In this document: in pieces, positions 1-8,139 of the stretch
How positions within the stretch are numbered: the stretch's first letter is position 1
Layout: each line of letters opens with the position of its first letter
Notes under the pieces: generated by a model
Database searches by the model: none
What the model was told of the DNA's origin: nothing
Seen by the model: only the letters and a program-made list of their open reading frames with translations
Made by a program: the position numbers and the translations under genes
Source: Sulfurimonas sp.
Lineage (GTDB): Bacteria > Campylobacterota > Campylobacteria > Campylobacterales > Sulfurimonadaceae
Assembly: GCA_012963655.1 (NCBI GenBank)
Contig: DTVI01000261.1
Location: 1 to 20,973 of the forward strand
DNA length: 20,973 bases
Reading direction: 5' to 3'

Positions 1-121
1 TAGTAAAAATGGAGAATTAAAGATGGGTTTTTTTATAGGGAAGGCTTTTGATACTTGAAACTCTTAAGCTAAAGGGGTGTAGAGAAAACTGAATATTGTT
101 TAGCACATCTATATTCGCTGT

Positions 122-730
122 TTAAAATAGTAAATCTTTATAATCATATGTAGAAGGATCGATACAAACTTTTCCCTGATGTTTAAAGACTCTTTCTTCT
201 TGTCCAAGCAGACGTTTGAACTTATTTTTTATTCTTTGGCGTTTAGCAGGCTTGTATGCCTTGAGTTTTAAAAAGTCTTTGAGGCGCATAGGCTCACTTA
301 CAAGTTCTTCGACATCTACTACATCATCAATTAGCTCACCAAGTGCTGTTTCTTTCTGGATTTGGGGTAAAAATCTTGTAGAGATGGTATGTAGAAGCTG
401 TTTTAACTGAATGTCTTTTTCTTTATAAATCTGCTCTATCTTTGTTTTCTCTTCAATAATGAGGAGTTCTTTTTGGTCTCTCAGTTTGGAGTTCTTTATT
501 TCGAGTTCTGCTATTTTGTTTTTTAAGTGAGTATTTTCTTCTTCTATATAGTGGTAATATTTATTATCTTGAGGGGTTTGGGTTTTGACTTCTTCAGGTT
601 CATCAATTAATACATACTTTACGCCATGTTCTATAACACAGTTTAAACTTCCTCTGCGAATACGGTTGTGTATTGCTTCTTTAGAAACTTTAAACTTATC
701 AGCGGCCTGAGCAACACTTAGTTTTGGCAT
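122..730 (-). CDS. Helix-turn-helix (excisionase/MerR-like) protein with coiled coil, function unknown
   Basis: Predicted cytoplasmic DNA-binding protein of 202 residues. The N-terminus (about 3-42) reads as a small winged HTH: LSVAQAADKFKVSKEAIHNR is a typical excisionase-like recognition pattern, followed by a short strand region (VIEHGVKYVLID). Residues about 58-112 are a charged heptad-rich coiled coil (EEENTHLKNKIAELEIKNSK and onward), suggesting dimers. The C-terminal part (about 150-202) is basic (KPAKRQRIKNKFKRLLG) and ends YDYKDLLF. A purine-rich AAGGAAG precedes the ATG by about 8 nt. It is the last gene of a minus-strand run after yajQ and the broken HD-GYP gene. The target is unknown. 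It could be a phage-type regulator or a chromosomal regulator; the absence of phage genes nearby favours the latter. Confidence 0.8.
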   Translation of the reverse strand: MPKLSVAQAADKFKVSKEAIHNRIRRGSLNCVIEHGVKYVLIDEPEEVKTQTPQDNKYYHYIEEENTHLKNKIAELEIKNSKLRDQKELLIIEEKTKIEQIYKEKDIQLKQLLHTISTRFLPQIQKETALGELIDDVVDVEELVSEPMRLKDFLKLKAYKPAKRQRIKNKFKRLLGQEERVFKHQGKVCIDPSTYDYKDLLF

Positions 731-766
731 GTTTTATCTTCCTTTTCACTGCATATTTTAATCAGT

Positions 767-1289
767 TCACTCACTAAGTGCCCTTGCATCTGTTAGATCA
801 TCAGGATAACCGCCACCATGTAGCTTCTCATGATACCATCTGATTCCTGCTAAGATTTGTTTATCTTCTATCCCCATCTTTAAGGCGAGTTCATGCCCTA
901 ATGCAGGATGTCTTTTCATGGTTATAAATTCTTTTTCCGTGAGTTTACCATTTTTATTGATAATCTCCCAATCTATCTTACTCTTGCCAAGGTCATGGAT
1001 CATAGATGACATCCCTATATCTTGATATCTTTAGAACTAAAGCCTAAATGGCGGAGAAACGAAATGGTATATATACTTACATTAATAGAATGTGTAGGGG
1101 TATAATAATCATGAGCAGCAATTTTCATAATTGAAGTAAGGGTTGTCTCATCTTGTAAGACAGCTCAAGAAAACTTTCAACCATGAGTTTAGATTTTTTG
1201 AGATTTCCAAGAGCATCAGGATTATGAAAGAGCTCATCTATTGTTTCAGAAGCCTTGTCCTAAACAATAGCTGCCTTTTCTTTTGACAT
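767..1289 (-). pseudogene. Decayed HD-GYP domain (c-di-GMP phosphodiesterase-type) gene
   Basis: Read from the minus strand, the fragments rebuild an HD-GYP protein. An ATG at 1289 gives MSKEKAAIV, then an in-frame TAG (1260-1262). The same frame continues through DELFHNPDALGNLKKSKLMV. After a frameshift near 1160 comes DYYTPTHSINVSIYTISFLR, the usual segment before the HD pair. A further stop/frameshift near 1015 precedes MIHDLGKSKID (the HD motif) and RWYHEKLHGGGYPDDL (the GYP motif, with the usual first His of HHE replaced by Tyr). The frame ends at 767 shortly after GYP, so the rest of the domain is missing. The start lies 9 nt after the yajQ stop, so it was probably co-transcribed with yajQ. 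With at least three lesions plus a C-terminal deletion, it is very unlikely to make an active enzyme. Confidence 0.85.
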
Positions 1290-1298
1290 TTTTTATTC

Positions 1299-1799
1299 TT
1301 AACGGAAGTTTTCAAAAATTAAAGGTGCGTCCCATTCTAAAGAACGTATATGTTTCATTGCCTTTTGAAGGTCATCAAGGTTTTTACCCTTAACACGGAT
1401 ATAATCACCTTCAATTTGAGCATTAACTTTCATCTTTTGCGATTTTATTTCAGCCGTAATCTTTTTTGCTTCTTTAGATTCTATATAGTCTACTATTTTA
1501 AAGACCTTACGTCTATCTCCACCACTAGCGTCCACCACAGAGGATTCACTATCAAAAACCTTAGAACTAAGTTCTCGTTTGAGTAAACGTCCTACTACTA
1601 TATCTTCAAGAGCCTCAAGCTTGTTATCACTTGAAGATGTAAGGGTTAATGTTTTTGCTTTTTCATTATAATCAATTTCTGCGGTGATACCTTTAAAATC
1701 ATAACGGGTTATGGTTTCTTTTACGGCTTGATTAATTGCGTCTTTAAAGTCTTGCATATTTATCTTTGCTGAGATATCAAATGAGTGTTCTTTTGCCAT
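1299..1799 (-). CDS. yajQ: YajQ family nucleotide-binding protein
   Basis: The 166-residue protein is full length for the YajQ/DUF520 family (about 160-165). It begins MAKEHSFDISAKINMQDFKD, matching the family N-terminus (SFDIVS...E..NA), and carries RYDFKG, GDRRKVFKI, the KEAKKI..EIK..K.KV.AQI segment and the C-terminal KNLDDLQKAMK...APLIFENFR, all family hallmarks. YajQ proteins have two ferredoxin-like folds, bind nucleotides or RNA, and one homologue (Xanthomonas) is a c-di-GMP effector; whether this one binds c-di-GMP cannot be seen. It is transcribed away from the chemoreceptor gene, with a 108-nt shared upstream region, and is followed at once by the HD-GYP pseudogene. Confidence 0.95.
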   Translation of the reverse strand: MAKEHSFDISAKINMQDFKDAINQAVKETITRYDFKGITAEIDYNEKAKTLTLTSSSDNKLEALEDIVVGRLLKRELSSKVFDSESSVVDASGGDRRKVFKIVDYIESKEAKKITAEIKSQKMKVNAQIEGDYIRVKGKNLDDLQKAMKHIRSLEWDAPLIFENFR

Positions 1800-1845
1800 G
1801 TTATTTGCCTAATAAATTTATTTATGTACTATTTTACCAAAATTA

Positions 1846-1874
1846 TTGCTAAAGGGATTTCCTTGTGCTATAAT
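1846..1874 (+). promoter_or_regulatory. Sigma-70-type promoter of the chemoreceptor gene
   Basis: TTGCTA (1846-1851), a 17-bp spacer ending in TGC, and a perfect TATAAT (1869-1874) form an extended -10 promoter on the plus strand. The predicted start near 1881 gives a leader of about 27 nt containing GGAG (1898-1901), 6 nt before the ATG at 1908. This is the best-formed promoter in the window. Confidence 0.7.
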
Positions 1875-1907
1875 AATCTCAAATTCTATCATGATGTGGA
1901 GTCAACT

Positions 1908-3821
1908 ATGTTTAATCAACTCTTGAAAAATTCGAGTATCAAAGAACGTATTAATTATCTTATTGGTATTGTGACGGTTTCTATTATAGGAGCTTCCCTT
2001 TTTGCTTTTTACGCTTTACAAAGTATTGGGAATCAATATAACAATTTACAAGGCCACTCTATTGCTGGAGCAGTTCAAGTTTTAGAAATACAAAGAGACT
2101 TAAATTATGTATCACGAACCTCTAGAGATATCTTATTGGGTGGAGATTATCAAAAAGATATGAGAAAATTACGTGATAGAACAAACTCTATTCGTAATAA
2201 TTTTGAGAAGTTATCTAAAACAATTGATGATAGTACATCTTTAAGGCTTGTTCAAGAAGCGCAAACGAGTACCCTCTCATTTCTAGATAGTTCATATACT
2301 ATGATGTCCAATCTAACTCAAACACAAATTCATAATGAGACTACAGCAAATTTTAAAAAGTATAAATCGACTCTAAGCCCTTTTGCTATTGCTTCTCGAA
2401 ATTCCTTTAAAAAAGTAATTGATTTAAAAGAAGAAGAATTACTGAATGCTTCAGGCCGCATGAACAAAGAGATCAATTTTTATAAAGTATTTTTCTTAAT
2501 TTTTGGTTTGATCATTACAGTTGTGATTATACTTTTTGCAGTTTCTGTGCGTACAACAATTTCAACTGCATTAATTCGTTTTACAGGAGTAATGCAGAGC
2601 TCAGCACAAGGGGACTTTTCTGTGCCTCAAATTGAAGATGGACCTCATACTGAGTTAGGTCAAATGAATGAAGCCTTAGGCCAACTCCTTAGACAAATAT
2701 CTTATTTTATAGAAGAAATAAATATAACCTTTACGAATGCAGCAATAGGTGAATTTGAGAGATGTATCTCTAAAGAGGGGATGTATGGTGAATTTGAAGT
2801 AGCAGTTGAGAATATTTGTAATTCTGTCAATACCATGAGATTGCAAGAAGGAAAGAAACGACGTGATGCACTTAATGGAGAGTTAAGTATACTAAGTGGA
2901 AGTGTTATTGAAGGTATGGCAAGTATTCAAAGTGATTTAAATGATAATATTTTAGCACTTAAAGATGTGACTGAAGCCACACAAAATGCAGCAGATCTTT
3001 CAAATAATTCACGCACAGATATAGAAAGTATTGTTGATGAACTTCAACAGCTTATGGAACACACTTCAAATAATAATGAAGCCATTACCGCCCTTGCTTC
3101 TCAGGTTTCAGATATTACATCGGTTATTCAGTTAATTACAGATATTGCAGACCAAACTAACCTTCTTGCCCTTAATGCAGCTATTGAAGCCGCTAGAGCA
3201 GGAGAACATGGACGTGGTTTTGCTGTTGTTGCTGATGAAGTAAGAAAGCTTGCTGAACGAACGCATAAGGCAACTTCAGAGATTTCTGTGTCTATTAAGT
3301 CTCTTCAACAAGAAATGAATGATATTCAGTCTTCTTCTGAACATATGTCTGATGTTGTTGAAAGTTCAAGTCAAAAAATTACAGACTTTGAATCTACAAT
3401 GATAGAGTTAAATGATAGCTCCAATAATATTGTAAATTATTCATATAACATGGAAAATTCAATCTTTATTATCTTAGTTAAGATAGACCATATTGTATAT
3501 AAGTCCAATGCTTATAACACTATCATAACTACGCAAGAGCTTCTAACTATTTCTGATCATCACGGATGTAGATTAGGGAAGTGGTTTGAAGGAGAAGGTA
3601 AGGATCGATTTGGAAATGCTCCATCATTTAAGCAAATAATTCTGCCGCATAAGCTAGTGCATGATAATGCTAATACTAATGTTGCCTTTATTGCAGATGG
3701 TATTGAGAATTCACATGTGCCTCATGGTGCTGAACTTATTACAAGGTTTAAATCTATGGAAGACGCAAGTAAAACACTCTTTGGCTTACTTGATGCCATC
3801 TTAAGAGAAGCAAAACACTAA
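1908..3821 (+). CDS. Methyl-accepting chemotaxis protein with C-terminal CZB zinc-binding domain
   Basis: Membrane chemoreceptor of 637 residues from the ATG at 1908, chosen over an upstream in-frame ATG at 1785 because GGAG lies 6 nt before it and a promoter overlaps the upstream segment. TM1 (about 18-38) and TM2 (about 192-214) bracket a helical periplasmic sensor of about 150 residues. A HAMP-like stretch follows, then the signalling hairpin tip beginning DQTNLLALNAAIEAARAGEH (415 on), which contacts CheA/CheW. The C-terminus is a CZB domain: His528 (KIDHIVYK), Cys554 (HHGCRLGKW), His581 and His585 (PHKLVH) match its three-His, one-Cys zinc site. CZB domains in other bacteria sense zinc or hypochlorite-type oxidants through the Cys; that role is inferred here. 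There is no CheR-tethering C-terminal pentapeptide. Confidence 0.95.
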   Translation: MFNQLLKNSSIKERINYLIGIVTVSIIGASLFAFYALQSIGNQYNNLQGHSIAGAVQVLEIQRDLNYVSRTSRDILLGGDYQKDMRKLRDRTNSIRNNFEKLSKTIDDSTSLRLVQEAQTSTLSFLDSSYTMMSNLTQTQIHNETTANFKKYKSTLSPFAIASRNSFKKVIDLKEEELLNASGRMNKEINFYKVFFLIFGLIITVVIILFAVSVRTTISTALIRFTGVMQSSAQGDFSVPQIEDGPHTELGQMNEALGQLLRQISYFIEEINITFTNAAIGEFERCISKEGMYGEFEVAVENICNSVNTMRLQEGKKRRDALNGELSILSGSVIEGMASIQSDLNDNILALKDVTEATQNAADLSNNSRTDIESIVDELQQLMEHTSNNNEAITALASQVSDITSVIQLITDIADQTNLLALNAAIEAARAGEHGRGFAVVADEVRKLAERTHKATSEISVSIKSLQQEMNDIQSSSEHMSDVVESSSQKITDFESTMIELNDSSNNIVNYSYNMENSIFIILVKIDHIVYKSNAYNTIITTQELLTISDHHGCRLGKWFEGEGKDRFGNAPSFKQIILPHKLVHDNANTNVAFIADGIENSHVPHGAELITRFKSMEDASKTLFGLLDAILREAKH

Positions 3822-4101
3822 AACAGTTTTAATGCAAGAGGAAGTCTTATTATTCCTTTTGTAAGCAGAATCTAGTGTGTCTTTGATTTGTACTGATAGG
3901 GTGTCATTATACTCGTTCTACAAGGTCTTCATTTAGAAGTATCTTGTTCTTTTACTAATACCTTGATCAAGTAACTTTCTCTTTGATTGGCTTATACCTG
4001 CATCGGTACATATATATAAGTCATGTATTTTATTCTTATTGATTATTCTAAAAGTATAATTAACTCTTTTACGTTCACTAGCTTTGCTGTTTATGAAGCT
4101 A
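3822..4101. other. Convergent intergenic spacer with no recognisable feature
   Basis: A 280-bp AT-rich gap between the 3' ends of the chemoreceptor and glucosaminidase genes. No clear U-tract terminator was found. A minus-strand frame without a start codon runs from inside the glucosaminidase 3' end to a stop at 3933-3935, but it resembles no family I know. Confidence 0.4.
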
Positions 4102-4866
4102 TCAGCGTTTAAACCTTGGAAGAAAGCCCTTTTTGGGACTTAAATCTATAGATTTTACATCATATGCTATATACCCATTTCCTTTTATGACACTAATGAG
4201 TAAACGGTTGTATACCTCTCGCATTTGAGAATAGTTTGTCATTTTAGTGGCTGCATCGGGTCCAGAAAACTTTATATTTAAGGCACGTTGATGAGAACGT
4301 AGAGAGCGAAAGTCTTTATAGGATCTATGACGGTTTATATTGAGCATATAACGGGATACAGAATCATCTAAGGATTTAAAGATACGAAGCCTATGGGTTG
4401 CATTCTTATCTCTTCCTTTGGGAATTATTCCTATCTTTCCCCAGGTCCATTCTCCAAACAGATTATTTCCTTCTTTTACAAAACGGCTCTCTCCCCAAGC
4501 ACTTTCAACAGCAGCTTGAGCAAGAACCAAAGACACAGGAATTGTATCAATTTTTTCAAGATATTCGTGCTCATTATACATTTGTCTAATACGGTATTTC
4601 TTTGCGAGTCTAATAAGCCTTTTCATATCATAGCGGGATTTAAGAGAGTAGGTGAAAAGGTATTTTTTAAAGAATGTATCTACAAATGCACGGTCAGATA
4701 TAATCTGTTTTTCGGCTTTTTTAATTTTAGGAAGTAAGGTGTTTACAAAGGCTATTTTTTTAACCTTTGAATCTTGAATCTTGTAATAATCTTCATTAAA
4801 ACCACCATCTATAGCTAGAAGTATATTTGTGTGAAATAAAAAAAGTATTAGAAATATTTTAATCAA
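4102..4866 (-). CDS. Bax-like glucosaminidase-domain protein (peptidoglycan hydrolase)
   Basis: Exported protein of 254 residues. A signal peptide (IKIFLILFLFHTNILLA) opens it. A helical linker covers about 30-105, followed by a glucosaminidase/FlgJ-type domain: IPVSLVLAQAAVESAWGESR places the catalytic Glu at 121, and NNLFGEWTW (134-142) is the classic downstream motif of this lysozyme-like fold. The family cleaves the glycan strands of peptidoglycan; E. coli Bax is of similar length. The start is a TTG, supported by GGAGG five bases upstream and by the position of the signal peptide; no ATG fits. It lies 74 nt after dapF on the same strand, linking precursor synthesis and wall remodelling by position. 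Confidence 0.85.
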   Translation of the reverse strand: MIKIFLILFLFHTNILLAIDGGFNEDYYKIQDSKVKKIAFVNTLLPKIKKAEKQIISDRAFVDTFFKKYLFTYSLKSRYDMKRLIRLAKKYRIRQMYNEHEYLEKIDTIPVSLVLAQAAVESAWGESRFVKEGNNLFGEWTWGKIGIIPKGRDKNATHRLRIFKSLDDSVSRYMLNINRHRSYKDFRSLRSHQRALNIKFSGPDAATKMTNYSQMREVYNRLLISVIKGNGYIAYDVKSIDLSPKKGFLPRFKR

Positions 4867-4871
4867 TGTTT

Positions 4872-4876
4872 CCTCC
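4872..4876 (-). promoter_or_regulatory. Shine-Dalgarno GGAGG deciding a TTG start
   Basis: On the minus strand GGAGG is followed by AAACA and then TTG at 4866. It fixes the non-ATG start of the glucosaminidase gene, directly before the signal-peptide codons. Confidence 0.75.
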
Positions 4877-4940
4877 GATAATTGGCACTTAAAAGATAGA
4901 TACGTAGTTCATACTTATTGAAAAATAGCTAAAGAAATGT

Positions 4941-5678
4941 TTATAGTGTCGTAACAAAGACTTGTCTAACGTCTCCTGTAAACGTGATTATACCATTATT
5001 AATACCTAGAAACAGTTCATCTCCAGATGTAGGTCTTACCATAGACTCGTCTGCTACTTTCTTCTGAGTGTTAGCTCTATAAAAACATGCAGCCATTCCT
5101 GTTCCACAGGCAAGTGTTTCATCTTCTACCCCACGTTCATAAGTACGTACTTTAATGTAGCCATCTTCTATAGAAGCAATGTTTACATTACAATCATATT
5201 TATAACGAAGCTCTCGGGCTTCTTCAAGATCAAAATTATTAATATCTGCATCAAAGGTAACAAGATGGGGAACACCGGTATTGATAAGCCACCATGTTTT
5301 TCCATTCTCTATTATCATATTATCTAATATCTTGGGTGGTGTTAGGTCACTTTGAACACGTGCTCCATTAACTTCACAGGCTATTTCACCTGCAAGGGTA
5401 AGGTAACGCATTTTTGCAGGAGCTAAGTCATTATTAAAGGCATAATGGGCACAAGCTCGTGAACCATTTCCACACATATCAGCTGAAGATCCATCAGCAT
5501 TATAAAAACACCACTCAAAATCTAGGCTTAGATGAGGAATTATAACAATAAGTCCATCTGCTCCTATGCCTTCTTGTCTATGACAAAGCTTCTTCGCAAG
5601 GTCTGAGAAATCTTTTTTAATAAAGGTATGGAAGATAACAAAATCATTTCCATTTGCAGTATATTTTGAAAGGGTCAT
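4941..5678 (-). CDS. dapF: Diaminopimelate epimerase
   Basis: Converts LL- to meso-diaminopimelate, the penultimate step to lysine and the source of the peptidoglycan cross-linking residue. It is a cytoplasmic, PLP-independent two-base racemase. The 245-residue protein begins MTLSKYTANGNDFVIF (family signature KY.GLGNDF). The two catalytic cysteines are visible: Cys69 in ADMCGNGSRACAHYA and Cys191 in ETLACGTGMAACF. The substrate-binding segment ERGVEDET (181-188) and the mid-protein TGVPHLV are intact. AAGGA lies 6 nt before the ATG. It follows coaE by 88 nt on the same strand, but a TATAAT in that gap suggests it also has its own promoter. Length is at the short end of the family, as is common in Campylobacterota. 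Confidence 0.97.
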   Translation of the reverse strand: MTLSKYTANGNDFVIFHTFIKKDFSDLAKKLCHRQEGIGADGLIVIIPHLSLDFEWCFYNADGSSADMCGNGSRACAHYAFNNDLAPAKMRYLTLAGEIACEVNGARVQSDLTPPKILDNMIIENGKTWWLINTGVPHLVTFDADINNFDLEEARELRYKYDCNVNIASIEDGYIKVRTYERGVEDETLACGTGMAACFYRANTQKKVADESMVRPTSGDELFLGINNGIITFTGDVRQVFVTTL

Positions 5679-5723
5679 TGGTTTTCCTTTTTTGAAAATA
5701 TTAGGGTTGATTTTTGTAGGAGT

Positions 5724-5732
5724 ATTATACCA
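5724..5732 (-). promoter_or_regulatory. Extended -10 promoter element upstream of dapF
   Basis: TGGTATAAT on the minus strand (TATAAT at 5724-5729) lies 45 nt before the dapF ATG in the coaE-dapF gap. The -35 position (TTACCC at 17-bp spacing) is weak, which an extended -10 tolerates. It suggests dapF can be transcribed independently of coaE. Confidence 0.5.
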
Positions 5733-5766
5733 AGAAGAAGGTAGTAGGGTAAAACAGAAATATCAC

Positions 5767-6387
5767 CTAATCAAAGCGATTATAGTAATTTGTTTCTACC
5801 TTAATACGGTGCACAAAAGCTTCAACCTCGGCTTGTAGATGCTTGAGTTTAGTAGAATTATCTATCACCCAAGTAGCTCTTTCTTTTTTCTCATCAATAC
5901 TCATCTGAGAATTAATACGTATCATTGCTTCATCTGTATCTAACTTGTTACGTTTCATGTATCGATCTAGTTGGACAGCAGGTGGTGTATATATAACGAC
6001 TGAGTCTTTAATATCATAAGCACCCTTTTCAAAAAACAAGGGAATGTCTATAAGATAAGGAAATTCTTTTGCATCTGCTTTGGCCGCACGTTTTTCTATT
6101 TCAATACGAATTAGAGGATGGATGAAATCTTCAAGTTGTGCTTTTTTATCTTCATTTGTAAAGATAATCTTACCAAGATTTTCTCTTAAAACGCGATTTT
6201 TTCTTACATATTGATCGCCAAACATTTCAGCAATTTTTTTATGATGCACGTCTAAAAGTTCATGTGCAATGGCGTCAGCATCAATAACTCCAATACCGTG
6301 TAACTTCATTAAAGAAGCAACGGTACTTTTTCCTGTAGCAATACCACCGGTTAACGCAATCGCGTATTCATAAAGCTTTTGGCCCAT
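5767..6387 (-). CDS. coaE: Dephospho-CoA kinase
   Basis: Catalyses the last step of coenzyme A synthesis, ATP-dependent phosphorylation of the 3'-hydroxyl of dephospho-CoA, in the cytoplasm. The 206-residue protein has the P-loop GGIATGKST at 14-22. The family segments GIGVIDADAIAHELL and the Walker-like LIDIPLFFEKGAYD with the following VVIYTPPAVQLDRYMKRN are present, as is the C-terminal VIDNS motif. Length is normal. Its ATG overlaps the stop of the SpeE-like gene by one base (TAATG), indicating translational coupling. Known family; the call is secure. Confidence 0.96.
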   Translation of the reverse strand: MGQKLYEYAIALTGGIATGKSTVASLMKLHGIGVIDADAIAHELLDVHHKKIAEMFGDQYVRKNRVLRENLGKIIFTNEDKKAQLEDFIHPLIRIEIEKRAAKADAKEFPYLIDIPLFFEKGAYDIKDSVVIYTPPAVQLDRYMKRNKLDTDEAMIRINSQMSIDEKKERATWVIDNSTKLKHLQAEVEAFVHRIKVETNYYNRFD

Positions 6388-6932
6388 TAGTTTTTAATGA
6401 TACCTCTGTAGTTTTTACGAATGTAGTTAGGCATTGCAAAAGCAGATACATGAATGTCACAGTTGTAGTATGAAAGACCATCTATAAGGTCAGTACGGTG
6501 TAAGATAACATCTGCTGTTGGGTGGTAAGCCTTAGATGCTAAGATCATAGTCTTGTCTTCAGCCTTATATGGCATAACAACCTTGAAGTACTCACCAATA
6601 GCAGATAATTGTGCCTTAGAAGTAGTTTCATCATCAAGAGAACCATTAAGTGCTGCAATCAGACCATCTTCTTTAACGATACGGTTTAAGTGAGCATATG
6701 TTGCGCGAGATATGTCTGCTGATGAATCAATTAAAACGATGTCATAAGCTGCGTCTTCACCATTAGCGATATCGCCAAGAGAACCTGTTGTTACGTTTAA
6801 ACCAATATGGCGTGCTAGTTCAGCTTCAATACCTTTAGGTGCATTACTAATTAATAGTAAGTTCTTAGGTGCTTTGTGTGAACATACAGGGATGTGTGCC
6901 ATCATTTCGTTGTAGATAAATTCTTTACTCAT
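6387..6932 (-). CDS. Spermidine synthase-like protein, degenerate SAM-binding loop
   Basis: A protein of 181 residues related to the SpeE Rossmann domain. Matches to the family: FIYNEMMAHIPVCSHKAPKN (YHEMM.H.P...H..PK), YDIVLIDSSAD (65-75 region; family YDVIIVDSTDP), the C-terminal LASKAYHPTADVI, LSYYNCDIHVSAFAMPNYIR and YIRKNY. It lacks the N-terminal beta-barrel domain of SpeE. Where GGGDGG should be it has SNAPKG, and the acidic ribose-binding segment after it is missing. Binding of decarboxylated SAM therefore looks unlikely. It is translationally coupled to coaE. It is probably a paralogue with another role, not a working aminopropyltransferase. AGGA lies upstream of the ATG. Confidence 0.75.
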   Translation of the reverse strand: MSKEFIYNEMMAHIPVCSHKAPKNLLLISNAPKGIEAELARHIGLNVTTGSLGDIANGEDAAYDIVLIDSSADISRATYAHLNRIVKEDGLIAALNGSLDDETTSKAQLSAIGEYFKVVMPYKAEDKTMILASKAYHPTADVILHRTDLIDGLSYYNCDIHVSAFAMPNYIRKNYRGIIKN

Positions 6933-6981
6933 TTTATATTTCCTAGGGTATAAGTCAATGTTGACTATTTATATTATCGGG

Positions 6982-6990
6982 ATTTTAGCA
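6982..6990 (-). promoter_or_regulatory. Candidate extended -10 promoter for the SpeE-like/coaE operon
   Basis: TGCTAAAAT on the minus strand lies 49 nt before the ATG of the SpeE-like gene at 6932. There is no good -35. The 250-bp spacer 6933-7182 separates this gene from the LemA-like gene upstream, and this is the only promoter-like element I would name in it. Confidence 0.35.
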
Positions 6991-7182
6991 TGTTAGGATT
7001 AAAGAGGTTTGAAATGAAACGTTTACATTGTAGAACTTAGACTAGGCAAACTAAGAAAATATGATTTTTTCCTTATAAATAAAGAAAATATATTTATAAT
7101 TACATTTAAAAAAAGACATAAAACTTTACCTATATGATGTCTGAAACTCAAGTCAATAAGAAAAGAAAATAGGATAAAGAAG

Positions 7183-7689
7183 TTAAGCTTTTTTTGGAAA
7201 ACTTTCTTGTTCTAGGACTTTTGAAATTATGTTTATAGGAAAGCTTGAAGAAAGAAATTGATATTCATTATTTGCATAAGAAAAAGAGTCTCTAGCTCGC
7301 ATTAAAGAGAGCTTCATTTGATCTAACTGAAGTGTTATAGGTGAGGAAAAAGCATGTAAGTGGCCTTTAGCATCATGTTCAATATGCAAAAGGAAATTAT
7401 AAAACTCTTGAGCCTCTACCCCATCTATATCACCTAAGATAGGAAAGCTAGTGTGATGTTCTTTTACATACACTTGTAGTTCTTCGAAAAAGGCCTTGTC
7501 GTGGGCTATAAATGGCTCTATTTCACCTAAGATATGTGATAACTGATGATAATGATTTTGCATAACTTGGTGAAGGGCATAGGCCTCTTTTTCAAGTTTT
7601 TGTCGCTTTGAAATCCAAATAAGATATAAGACAGAAATTATGACTAACAAGACTAACACAGTAAAACTAAGAATTGAAATAAGTGTCAT
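7183..7689 (-). CDS. Membrane-anchored LemA-like helical protein
   Basis: The 168-residue protein starts with a single membrane anchor (ISILSFTVLVLLVIISVLYLIWI, about 4-26, followed by the basic KRQK). The remainder is predicted to be a helical domain. The C-terminal segment ARDSFSYANNEYQFLSSSFP followed by INIISKV closely parallels the LemA signature in which an ARRFYN..V..YN segment leads to FP.N..A. The N-terminal LemA segment (N..V....NID..LKRR.DLIPNLV) is only poorly recognisable, so it is a divergent relative or an unrelated look-alike. The function of LemA proteins is not settled. It lies 54 nt after the DUF309 gene on the same strand. Confidence 0.55.
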   Translation of the reverse strand: MTLISILSFTVLVLLVIISVLYLIWISKRQKLEKEAYALHQVMQNHYHQLSHILGEIEPFIAHDKAFFEELQVYVKEHHTSFPILGDIDGVEAQEFYNFLLHIEHDAKGHLHAFSSPITLQLDQMKLSLMRARDSFSYANNEYQFLSSSFPINIISKVLEQESFPKKA

Positions 7690-7743
7690 TTAGAACCCTT
7701 GCTGTAAGTTCAGTAATAATAACTCTTTCAAACTGAAATCAGG

Positions 7744-8082
7744 CTATGAAATTGAACTTAGTTCAGTGTTTTTTTCTCTTAAAAATAGGTCTAATTCTAG
7801 GTATCGACTATTATAAGGGCTTTCAAAGCCTCCTAATAAAACAATATACTTTTCATAAGTTTCCCAAACTTTTTTAGCAGACTTGGGACGACCTCGTTTT
7901 ATAACTTCAAATGATACTGCTGCATTAATAAAACCCTTAATTAAATTCATTTCAGGAGTTTTTTCAAAACGTCTAGGAAACCAAATCTTTTCTAATGTTT
8001 CATGAGCATCATAATATCTTGTTTCATTTATGCATACGATAAACTCATTTATTAGTGTTTCATACTCACTGTAATCAGTCAT
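7744..8082 (-). CDS. DUF309 domain protein
   Basis: Small protein of 112 residues with the DUF309 hallmarks: YYDAHETLEKIWF (His27-Glu28) and the helix LIKGFINAAVSFEVIKRGRP (48-67), where the family has a KG.I..AVA.....RGR pattern. DUF309 proteins are compact helical bundles with a conserved H-E pair; their biochemical role is unknown. GAGGGG lies just before the ATG. It sits between the rhodanese-like and LemA-like genes, probably in one transcription unit. Confidence 0.85.
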   Translation of the reverse strand: MTDYSEYETLINEFIVCINETRYYDAHETLEKIWFPRRFEKTPEMNLIKGFINAAVSFEVIKRGRPKSAKKVWETYEKYIVLLGGFESPYNSRYLELDLFLREKNTELSSIS

Positions 8083-8139
8083 TTGCCCCTCTTTTTATTT
8101 AGCTATGTTACTGGATTAAGGTATCTCTAAAGGATACTT

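Noticed and set aside
1..121. Regulatory or coding content in the first 121 bases
   Set aside because: No hairpin, promoter or open frame could be supported.
3933..4113. Open frame on the minus strand, overlapping the glucosaminidase 3' end
   Set aside because: It has no start codon or ribosome site, no recognisable family, and lies in a frame that is open mainly because of local AT composition.
8121..8137. GTATC/GATAC hairpin between the rhodanese-like and DUF309 genes as terminator
   Set aside because: Only five Watson-Crick pairs and no strong U-tract; the genes are likely co-transcribed.
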